A DNA stretch of 64,000 bases from Hirsutella rhossiliensis (taxonomy: Eukaryota; Ascomycota; Sordariomycetes; Hypocreales; Ophiocordycipitaceae), in the NCBI RefSeq assembly GCF_020360975.1, contig NW_025408668.1, positions 2,356,001 to 2,420,000 of the forward strand, written 5' to 3'. Positions 41,480 through 50,629 of this stretch are shown one piece after another. Every line of letters begins with the position of its first letter. Position 1 is the first letter of the stretch. The notes under the pieces are model-generated. The model worked only from the letters and a program-made list of their open reading frames with translations. It was not told the origin of the DNA and did not search any database. A program made the position numbers and the translations under genes.

Positions 41480-43705
41480 AATGGGAGACTGCCGAAAGAA
41501 GCGCGGAAATGTTTGGAGGCCGGGTAATGGAGGATATGTTCAGGAGAACTATAGTGGATGATATACCAGGCTGATGAAGAGTTACTTACTGGAGAGGGTG
41601 CGAATCCCAAGACATTAAATAGGTTGAGGACCGAAGCCTCGGAGGAGAGCTTTTTGCATGAGCATTGTATGATTTCTTGGCAGAAGATGGTTTGCCGTAT
41701 AATGGAGCTTATTATGTAGTTAGTCCATCGTTAGGTCGGACCAAGCCAATTTATGAGCAGCTATCGACAGGGTAAAGGCAAATCGCTCAATCACCTTGAA
41801 CTGGTAACGTGATGGAATAGTTACAAAGTTACGATATAACAGTATATGAAATAATACGCCAAGGGGTGCTTAAAGTTACTTTGATAAAGAAAGCCCACAA
41901 GGGAAACCCTGTTTCTCACCTTATGCGACAGTATTGTGATTTTGACGCCCACTGTCGTGTTTCTTCTTTATGAACGGCAAGTCTAACAACTGGCGATGGA
42001 CATAAGAGTCTTGCATCACCTTTAACACGGACTAGGGCGTCGAGACGCGCCGACCAAGTATGGACAACACATCTAATGCTCACTGTGCCCTTGAAGTGAC
42101 CCGGGCAGTCCGTCTCTCCGACATGTCATGATGCATGCTAGCATGTTGATAAATAGTGATGGGAGGTTGGCGCAGAAGATCAACGTTACCGGGAAATCCG
42201 TAGAGAGGTCGTGTAGCAGTCTTGTCGAGGAACGGCCCTAAGCTGAAAGAGAAAGCGATATTTGTAGTCGAGATTGAGTAAGACAAGGCCTCAAACGATA
42301 TGGTTGCTCTCCTGATGGTGAACCACAAGTCCCCAAGATCAGAACCGTTTTTGAGAAGGGTATGAACTGGAGCGATCAAGGATTGGACAACCCAAACTTA
42401 TGTTGGCTGTCACTGATCACGTGTGATCTGCAAATAGAAATCTGTCCAATCTACACGAGGTTGATCTCACTGATGCAAAAGGGGCCAGGAGTGAAGGTCA
42501 GTGGGGGATGAAGAAGTCCTGCAGTGATGCTCGAGTAGCCTGCAACGATAGGCAGCCGAGTCAGTAATCTGTCTCCGGGGTAAGGCCGCCTTGGTGTCAT
42601 GACCGCAAAAATGTACAGGATGCCAATGTCTTGGCTGCTTTAGCGGTATTATCAGAGCACAAAAGGACTCAAAATACGCGTTAATAACACATCTAATAGG
42701 GGTGCCCCTAATTTGCTCGGTGTAGCGGTATTTTACCAGCTTCACAGGAGTTCTCTACGATGTAACGATATAGAAATGTACTGAAGAACATGTTTGCGCA
42801 TACAGTAGTTGGTGGGCATAATGATTGGATTGCGCCAAATCAACATCATTTCACTTATTGCGGCATTATATCGCGTCTTTTTGTGCTGCTCGACGGAAGG
42901 CAGTATGTAACCTTGGTGGTAGACTGCAAAGACATGATGGGTGGATGCTATGCACTTGGCAGCGCTGACCTTCAAGGTCCGTTTGATTGGTCTCGCCTTG
43001 CGCCATTGCTTGAAGTTTAAGCCAATCCCGCAGGCGCGTATTCTGCTCATTCACCCCTGGTGCCAAGCTATGTGTTTGCGAGCTCACCATCGGTTTCGTG
43101 ACTACCCAGAATCCGCAGGCGTGGCCGGGGTTGCTAGAATGTTAAGAACAAACTTGCTTCGACTCCGATATCGCCCTTGAAGGTGTTTCCAAAGAGAACA
43201 GAGTGCACTATGTTGTCCCACCGGAGCCGCCTTTACCTTTGGTACACTCGAAATTATTAACCATGGTTCATTACGAAGCGGCTCACCCTCCAAGCTCCTG
43301 GCCGAGTGAGTGCAGTACCAGATTGCTTGACTTGCCAATCGTCTGGACAATATGCCCATATGTGTATAAATACTATAAATAACTAGCTAAAAAGGGGTAT
43401 TAAGATATTCCTATATATAAGTTACAACCTTTATACGTCTTTCTAGTAGGAGCGTTATCTTAGCCTGGCAGACGCCTTTGCCGGCTCTCGGGCCCCTTTA
43501 AGTTTGCATAGCCTAGACCTCTAGGTTTTACTCTCGATATTAGTTACCAATTAAAAGGGGTCAAGACCAGCCGTAGAAATATATAGCTATAACATCTCTA
43601 TAATCTAAAAGAGCCTTACTTATCGGCTTATATAGTAGTAGTAGTAGTAGTAGTAGTAGTAATAGTAGTAGTAGAGTAGGGGCGTCAGCAGTCATGTAGA
43701 ATCAA
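41480..43705. other. Gene-poor tract with AT-rich right end
   Basis: Start of this stretch is the promoter of the secreted-protein gene. Open frames around 42080-43360 on both strands overlap one another and resemble nothing known. 43360-43700 is TA-rich and RIP-like and ends in a TAG repeat. No gene supported. Confidence 0.45.
43633..43674 (+). repeat. (TAG)n microsatellite
   Basis: About fourteen TAG/TAA units just beyond the 3' end of the kinase pseudogene. Confidence 0.9.
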
Positions 43706-45050
43706 TCAAGAGTTCATGCCTTGGCTTGCGGGCAGTGCCCACTTCACCATCCACTCAGACGCGAGTATCTTCTGCATCGTCCAACGTTTCTTGGGCGAGA
43801 ACTCGAGCATGCCTCGCATCATATCAAGAACCATCCTCGTTTCCTACTCTCCAAAGACCCCGGCGGCCTGTAGTTTCCTCCTCCACTGTTGCACCCTTTC
43901 CTCAAATGCTTCTTCAAGGGGAGGAAGTGTCTCACGATCGTGTATGGGCTGGCGAGGGATATTTCCATATAAGTCCTCCCCTTCGGTCTGTGGTCTTTCC
44001 CAAAGCTTCCGCCACCTCGCAGGAAAGTGTTGGAAGCCTAAAACGTCGATCTGCTCAGCCACGATTTCGTCTTGCGGCTCCATTTCGCAGAGAGTGGACT
44101 GCATGCCTAGGATGTCCCAAATCGCATGTCCGAGGCTCCATATGTCCGACGGGAACGATAAAGGTATGTCGGGCTCGAAGAGAGCTTCTGGTGGTCTCTT
44201 GGTAAGAGGTATGTGGCTTTCCTTGCCTAGACGTTGCTCTATTGCTGGAGCAAATGCCTCGCCAAAATCGCTCAGAATAAGGGATCGTGCGTCGTCCAAG
44301 GTGAAGTCTTGTGCTTTTTTACCCAGCATCAAAGGCACCGCAGCCTGGGGCGGGACGTTGGGTGGGAGCGGGCGTCCATCGGCCCGTCTGACGGGCAGCA
44401 GTTCGGGCTCTTCGTACTTGTCCCTGAATTGATCGACCGAGAGCCGATCCAATGTCGACGGGAGCTTGATCAAAGACGTTACGAAGGTGGATATCTAGCC
44501 ATGCTTTCAGCTTTGCTCGACTTGAACACCAAAAGCAGTGGATCAACCTCCATGGACAAAGCCTTGCGAATGGACAAAGCCGACAGCGAGGATCAATTTG
44601 GCAGCCAACGCCCGAGCGACTTGGATGGGAAAGAGTACTGAATTTCGCCTCTTGGACGCTGCCCTGCGCAGGAATAGTCACGTAGCAGGGATGGGTCCCG
44701 TTGGGGCCGTCAACCTCAAATTCATCCAGAATTGCAGGTATGGCTTCAGCCGCAATGCCAGCTGGCCCGAGGGCAGGCGCGGGAGATTTTGAGCCAGACA
44801 GACGGCATAGAATGTCGGGCTCGCGTGGAGAGCACAGCAGGGACGAGACACCGATTTTGATTGCGACATATCGATTGAGTCGGCGGTCGTGAATGGTTGA
44901 GTATCCACCGTATCCCAGCTTGGCCACCACCCGATATCGATTGTGCAGCACGTCGTTGATCATGACGGGATGGAAGCCACCGGGCTCGTACATCTCCAGC
45001 CGCTCGACTCCATCAATCCACCTATACTCGATTCGCGGACTGGCCGACAT
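43706..45050 (-). pseudogene. SRPK-like serine/threonine protein kinase pseudogene
   Basis: Minus-strand remains of a fungal SRPK-type kinase: MYEPGGFHPVMINDVLHNRY, glycine loop LGYGGYSTI, RYVAIKIGVSS (VAIK lysine), FVHG-DIHLRNV (catalytic loop, with a 53-bp intron between G and D), LILSDFGEAF (DFG), SFPSDIWSLGHAIWDILG and a C-terminal EWMVKWALP. Damage: the W-x-A-R residues after the glycine loop are missing; frameshifts near 44645 and 44468 (an extra T); and a stop (TAG) after GVFGE at 43844-43846, beyond which coding resumes to a natural stop at 43706. Lesions are indels and a G-to-T type change, not RIP. SRPK paralogues are numerous in fungal accessory regions. Confidence 0.85.
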
Positions 45051-46573
45051 GTCCGGACTCGGTGAGCGTGAAGAACTTACCAGGGTAGTGGGCCGAGCGA
45101 GCAATGTTGGCGTCCCGCGTTGAAGCTCGACAGAACAGCCACTGCAACAAACGGAGCTGAGCGGCAGGGGCGCGAGACGTAACCGGGCATTGCTCTGACT
45201 CTTGGGAAATAGATCCGCGCGGGATGAGCCCCCGAGGAACGTATCATGGTCAGGAACGCCGCTGACGGGAAGGACTTTGGGCTGCCAGAAAAACCATGAC
45301 GCGACGAGAAATGGATGGGAGGGATTTGCTAACTCATCAACATTTGTCTAACCGCCCGCTTTCGGGCCGGAGATTGCCCGTAAATGTCCAGAGACGTTTC
45401 ACCACCATCAGGCTGTGCACTCGCGCGCGTCGTGATGCCTTGTTCTTGCGAGAGGCCGCATGTGCTCGATCACAGTAGGAGGGTTTCTTCGGGGGGGCCA
45501 ATAACGGAGACCGGACACCACTCGGCGGAAGCCTTTGTGAAATTCCTCAGCACCTACTGTAGCAAGTATGATTGCCAGCATCGAATGCCCAAGCCTGTTC
45601 GACGATTCGAACAGTTTCCCTGCCAAAGCAGAACGGTGACATGGACCTATAAAGAGTATGCATCCGACACCGTTTCCCGTCTGTATCGAAGCAAAGTATG
45701 AGAGCCTCTTAGATTCGTTATTCCCTATCAACCCGAGACATGTCCACCCCCCGTTCCGTCGTTCCCGAAGCGATGGCCTCGGTTGCAGGGGCGAACTTTG
45801 TTCGTTTCTTCTTCTATGCTGGCAACACCATCAGTCCAGAGAGAAAACGAGCACCTGTCGCTCTGACATAGGTCCTATTATCTAAGCGATATTAATATCT
45901 CCTTCCACTCACATATATAAGAAAGAGCTGCAGCCTGTTTAATAGCGTCTTTATAGGGCGTTTACTTAATACTCCCTTTAATTAAGGGTTGCTCGGAACG
46001 GATGACATACAGTTTGCGCAACCCCGCAAGGACAAGCGACATTAGAAGTGGATTTTCCTCTACTAGAGTTTGCAGGAAGACAATATAGCGATCACGCGAG
46101 GAAAGGCAAGGCCCGTCAACAGGTGCCAAGGCGAGGTGAAGCAAATGGTGACGCGAGCGAATCGGACACGCAAAGCACCTTGGCATACTCAAGGTCCGGA
46201 TCAAGTCGCAACGGGCGATGACACCCAACGTGATGTCCAAAGACGCGGATGCCAAATCCCGCTCGGTAGATGATGAATACGAAAAGGCAAACGCGAGATA
46301 GGATGGTTGTTTGCTTTATCGACGTCCCATCGGATGCCAACGTCAAGTCACTGGTCAGTTACGAATTGCGCCGGCTCAGGAGAGTGCGGGAACATCGACT
46401 GAAGCAACGTTGAAAACTTAACGACGCCATCGTCAGCGAATATGCCAAGTATAAGAAGCTGCTTATAAGAAGCTGCTTGGTGGCTTCTGGTTCCTGCCTG
46501 GGCTGCTTCAATATTCCAGAAAACTATCGTCTCTTACATTGTACTTGCTTCTTCGACAAACGCCGACTACATC
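45051..46573. other. Gene-poor tract
   Basis: Promoter side of the kinase pseudogene, then short unrecognised frames and an AT-rich stretch at 45880-45990. Nothing supported. Confidence 0.4.
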
Positions 46574-46975
46574 ATGGCCAAGCGAACGACTCTCTTCTTG
46601 ATAGCCGCCATTACCGCGCCCCAAGTCGCGTCGAGGGCGTGCACACATGGCCATCGATACTGTGTAATGAACCTCTTAAAAATAGGTAAAAGACTCCGCT
46701 CGGCAGTCCTTCTTCAACTTGACCATCAATTAAATGTGCAACTAGGCGACTACCAAGCAGCAATAGACGCAGAGCTGAAAACGTGGTCGCCATGCACAGA
46801 ATCAACGGACAACTATATATACTACTGTGACTGGGGCGAGATACACCTCATGGGCAATTGCGAGGCGGGCTGTGAAATCACCGGCATGGGGGCAGATGAT
46901 TTCTGCCGCCCTAACTTCAGGCAAGCTGTGGAATGCAACCTTTGGTACGGTAGAGTCGCGAAGGAGTCGAGGTAG
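46574..46975 (+). CDS. Small secreted cysteine-rich protein of the C-x-HG-x-YC/LLxxGDY type
   Basis: Exons 46574-46685 and 46746-46975; the 60-bp intron (46686-46745, GTAAAA...CTAG) is a multiple of three and has no stop, so a plain ORF reads straight through it. Splicing joins NLLKIG to DYQAAIDAEL, restoring the pattern I recall from small secreted proteins of Hypocreales and related fungi (Cys-rich start, LL..GDY...I...L, then spaced cysteines). Mature 113-residue product: signal peptide MAKRTTLFLIAAITAPQVAS, then eight cysteines (CTHGHRYC, SPC, YYC, GNC, AGC, DFC, VEC). Extracellular; function unknown, effector-like by inference. Confidence 0.78.
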   Translation: MAKRTTLFLIAAITAPQVASRACTHGHRYCVMNLLKIGKRLRSAVLLQLDHQLNVQLGDYQAAIDAELKTWSPCTESTDNYIYYCDWGEIHLMGNCEAGCEITGMGADDFCRPNFRQAVECNLWYGRVAKESR

Positions 46976-47179
46976 AAAGGATTACGCGGCTCTTAGACGT
47001 CTACGCAAGGCATCGAAACCCAAGTAGCCCCTCACGCCTGTATTACACTGCCTGTCTACACGTATCAGATCGACATGAATGTGACAACTGAAGCACCGAG
47101 GCGATGAAGATAGAGACGGTGACCGACCGCCGCTTCCGATCTTGATGTACAATGGAGGCTGATCAGCCAGGGCCAACGT

Positions 47180-48436
47180 CTAATCCGACTCCTTCTTGGC
47201 CTGGTCGACAATCTCCTGCGCTTTTTGCGACTTCTTGTCCAGAACTTGCTTCAGCTCCTCAATCGTCTCCTTGAGCAGCTTTTCTCCCTCTTGCTTGTGC
47301 TTTTCCGCAATCTGGCCAATCTGCTGCAGCTTGGGCATGATTTCGCCATCCTGCGTAATCATTTTGAGATATTTGTCGAGTCCAAAGCCGCTCGCCATGT
47401 CCGAGCCCTTGGATTTGGCCTTATCCACCGCACTGTCGACGTACTTGCTCAAGCTACCCAGATCGCCCGAGTCAACTGCAGAGCGGACCTTGTCGAAGAG
47501 TTCTTTCATGTTGCCCTGCTTCAGGGCGTCCGCATTTTTCTCGATGAGCTCCTTGGCCTTGGGGTTCTTGTCAAGAAACGGCTTTGCCTGCTCAAGACCC
47601 TTGTTCCACGCGTCGTCGCCAAGCTTCTTGACTTGCTGCAGCTTGTCCTCGGCGAGCTTGCGGGCCTTGTCAACGTTAGAGGCGGTGAACCCCCCCGCAA
47701 AGATGTCCTTGATCTGGCTCCATGTCTCGTCAACTTGCTTCTTGGCCTCGGGGCCGTAATTGCGGCCCATATCTTGGAGCTTCTCGATGCTCCCGCCAAA
47801 TTGTTTCTTGACCTGAGGGTGGTTGTCAAGGATGTCGGAGATGGCGTCGGCAGAAAGGTCGGCAATCTGTTTGAACATGTCGAGCAGGGACTCGTAGGCC
47901 TTGGAGGCCGTCTCCAGGTTCAGGCCGGCTTTCGAGAGGTCCTGCAGTTTCTTGTATGCATCATTGACAATCTTGTCGGCCTCTTCTTTGTGGTTCTCAC
48001 GGACGGTCTCCCAGTCCTTGAAGGCGGCATCGAGGTAGGCTCGGCCGCCAGGGATCCACGCAACGTACGAGTAGGCGAAGTGTTTGACGGCATCAACGGC
48101 TTGGTCGGCGCTGGGCGTGTTCTGCTGCAGCTTCTCCGCAGCGGCTTCGTACTTCTTGTTGGCTTCGAGAGCGGCTTTGTTGAGCTTGCTCGCCGTCCGC
48201 CCGGCGGGTGAGAAGGAGTAGATGCCATAGGCGAGAGCGGCGCCGGCCAAGCCCCCGGCTGCACCGGCTGCAAAATGAGAGTTGCCTCCGCCCGCGGCCG
48301 ATGATGAGGTCGAGGTTGACTGGAAGCGAGGGAACTGTTGGCGGCGGGGCGAGCTCCATGCGCGAGTCGTGGGGCGCAATGCCGCGCGAGGCACGGCTGA
48401 CCTTGTCCACTGTCGTGTAGGTATCATACTGGTCAA
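47180..48436 (-). CDS. Conserved mitochondrial coiled-coil protein, function unknown
   Basis: Single exon, 418 residues. The N-terminus (IPTRQWTRSAVPRAALRPTTRAW) is Arg-rich without acids, a mitochondrial presequence. Then a glycine/alanine membrane-like segment (FAAGAAGGLAGAALAYGIYSF) and about 330 residues of Lys/Glu/Ala-rich helix, including repeated patterns such as SKAYESLLDMFKQIADLSADAI and ending QKAQEIVDQAKKESD. The layout suggests an inner-membrane-anchored, matrix or intermembrane coiled coil, similar to LEA/apolipoprotein-like helices. I recognise it only as a conserved filamentous-fungal protein. It marks the return to core genome. Confidence 0.82.
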   Translation of the reverse strand: MTSMIPTRQWTRSAVPRAALRPTTRAWSSPRRQQFPRFQSTSTSSSAAGGGNSHFAAGAAGGLAGAALAYGIYSFSPAGRTASKLNKAALEANKKYEAAAEKLQQNTPSADQAVDAVKHFAYSYVAWIPGGRAYLDAAFKDWETVRENHKEEADKIVNDAYKKLQDLSKAGLNLETASKAYESLLDMFKQIADLSADAISDILDNHPQVKKQFGGSIEKLQDMGRNYGPEAKKQVDETWSQIKDIFAGGFTASNVDKARKLAEDKLQQVKKLGDDAWNKGLEQAKPFLDKNPKAKELIEKNADALKQGNMKELFDKVRSAVDSGDLGSLSKYVDSAVDKAKSKGSDMASGFGLDKYLKMITQDGEIMPKLQQIGQIAEKHKQEGEKLLKETIEELKQVLDKKSQKAQEIVDQAKKESD

Positions 48437-49047
48437 GGGATAAAAGGGGGCTTTGAGGGTCGAATTGTCTGTCGAGAAAGGTGAAAGAGGCCAATTGAGA
48501 GGAATGAGGAGTTGAGTTGACGTGTTTACGCGCGATGGTGGGAGTAGTTACTTGGCTACCACGGATACCTACGGGATGACGGCATCAAGAGCACAGTACA
48601 GTAACTGAGGCGGACATGACGCTCCGGGAAATGACGTCAGGACTCGAAGGCGCCTATTGATGGCAGTTGAGACTGTCATTTCTATTGCGCACTTGATCTT
48701 GCCTATTAGTGGCAAACTTGATGTTCATCATCAACAGAAGCCCAGATTTACGATTTAGTTATTTACCTAGCCGTCGTTCCAAGGCAGAGAGACGGTCAGT
48801 TGAGCACCCGTGAATTAGTGCTGGGACGTCAGATGACTAAGCACGGACATTGCGTTTGATGGAGCCGTCACAGAGGCAGGTGACCGGCCAACGATGCAGT
48901 ACAACGGCGGCCAAGAGCCGTGTAGCGGTGAAGACCGAAGCTGCGGCGGTTGGCATTGTGGAGATTGTGCACTCGCATTTGGATAGGGTCACAGTTTGGG
49001 GAGTCTTGCAATGAAGTCCTCGTTGAATCATCTGGCTATCAGGCCAT

Positions 49048-49320
49048 TTATTCCCCGCGCACGGCAGCCATATTTTCTTGTACGGTACGGTACAATGTGC
49101 CGTGATTGTCCCGTTTCCGCTCGGTGAAGGCGGCGGTGTTGGACTTGAGGTTGCGGAGGAGTTCCGCTTCGTTCCCGTACAACTGTATGGCTCGACGAAA
49201 ACCCTCGAGGCTAAGGCGCGGCGGTCTGCGGCAGATCTGATCGGAGAATTGTTGGCGAAATGCCAGGTCTTTGCTGCGGTATTTATGGCCCTGGATCGCG
49301 GGAACTTCAAATGTGGGCAT
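49048..49320 (-). CDS. Possible small protein, unrecognised
   Basis: A 90-codon frame (MPTFEVPAIQGHKYRSKDLAF...) with G/C-ending codons and helix-like composition. No signal peptide, membrane segment or known motif. It may be the end of a larger decayed gene, as it stands beside a retroelement remnant. Confidence 0.25.
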   Translation of the reverse strand: MPTFEVPAIQGHKYRSKDLAFRQQFSDQICRRPPRLSLEGFRRAIQLYGNEAELLRNLKSNTAAFTERKRDNHGTLYRTVQENMAAVRGE

Positions 49321-49450
49321 AGAAAAAGGCGCGGTCCTGCCTGGTGAAAAGAGCGTATAAGGTAGGGGAAATTAGGTTCCTAAAGAGAATAAACGCGGGT
49401 ATAGAAATATATAACCGGGTTAAGGCGCGCTGCGGGAGGCCCGTCAACAC

Positions 49451-49948
49451 TTATTGGCTGGTCAACCCATACCCAGACTTCCGGGGGAGCGCGCGGTGAT
49501 AGCGCGTGCGGCGGCTCGTGCTATCGCACGGCGTTTGCGCGGAGTCACCGGGTGCGGGTGATACGACCTTGCAGTGCCTCTCGCTGGGAGTTGAATTCCT
49601 CACCAGCTCTTCGGCCACGATATCCTTGTCGGCCACCCACGAATTGTGGCTGCTTGGCCAGCCTTTTCAACTGACGAGGTATTCCGTGCGCGCGGCCCCC
49701 CGGCCGTATTTACGAGTCCTTGAGTCGAGGATCCTTTCGACCTCCCAGTGATCGGTGTCAGGTTCTGGGCCTGGTCGAGCGTGGTCGTCACGTGCCTCCA
49801 TTTCGGGCTTTGGCAGATGGACAGAGTACGGAGATGCCGTACCTGGGTCGTCACGGGCAAGACATGGCCCCGATGATGGGCAAACCGGGCACTCAGCTGA
49901 TGGCTTGTACTGTAGTGGGCTCGAGGCTGAACCGAGTCTGTTCATCAT
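49451..49948 (-). pseudogene. Chromodomain remnant of a gypsy-type element
   Basis: In one minus-strand frame: DHWEVERILDSRTRKYGRG, RTEYLVS-stop-KGWPSSHNSWV, ADKDIVAEELV. This is the chromodomain found at the C-terminus of chromovirus integrases (also HP1-like). The Trp of LVSWKGW is TGA. The upstream Pro-rich linker fits an integrase tail, but no RT or integrase core remains nearby. It differs from the chromodomain in the element at 35493, so a second family. Confidence 0.65.
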
Positions 49949-50629
49949 GTGTCGACGGGAGTTTTCGGACCTTGGATAGGCGGCTCATGGCAATTTTTAG
50001 AACAACAAGAGTGACAAATACTGGCGTCTTCGGGTCTGCGATTTGAGAGATACCGACAGTAGGATGCCGGGGACCCGCACCCCTAACTGTAGGTAGTAGT
50101 AGCCCCTTGTCTTGACTCTAGGATCACACTGTCCCTGTACACTGTACGAGTGTCTTACGTAAGGTCGGCTGCCCTGGGCGTTCGACAAGCGTTCTGTTCG
50201 TAGCGCCGCCCCAGGCGCTGACGGGCCTGAGACCCCAAGCGCTGTGGCCCCGGCACTGTGCACCTGCCTGACGATGGGTCATGGCTCCTCTGCGGTGAGC
50301 TTGCGCGCCTCAGTCCCCCCATGACCTCCCGACCCGCGAAGCCTCACTCCTCACTCCCGCTCCCTGCTCCGTCGTCCTCCGCCTGCGCAACTCCATCCTT
50401 TTCGCATCTCCTAGTCCGGCGCGTTCGTGACTACTATCCTCTTGTTCGCACAAGGCGACTCGCGACGGTCCGTTTGCGGACGTTGCTCTGATCCATCAGT
50501 CGGTGGCTGGGTGCCAACACTCGGCTCACCATCGACAAGCCTGCATCCACTCGACATCAGCCAGCACCCATCGATCCGAACCACAACCACCACAAGAGAC
50601 GCGAGGCGGCGGTTGGCCAAGGCGTCAAC

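Larger units (their letters stand above)
48437..50629. other. Long intergenic tract with a retroelement remnant
   Basis: Apart from the weak ORF at 49048 and the chromodomain remnant at 49451-49948 no gene is supported. 49340-49420 is TA-rich. The right end is the promoter of the transporter-like gene. Confidence 0.5.

Noticed and set aside
42790..43180. Short + frames (VVGGHNDWIAPNQHHF..., MDAMHLAALTF...)
   Set aside because: They overlap minus frames of similar length, match no family known to me and give no splice-consistent extension.
47225..48211. 328-codon + frame
   Set aside because: Antisense of the mitochondrial coiled-coil gene, whose codon pattern produces Leu/Val-rich shadows.
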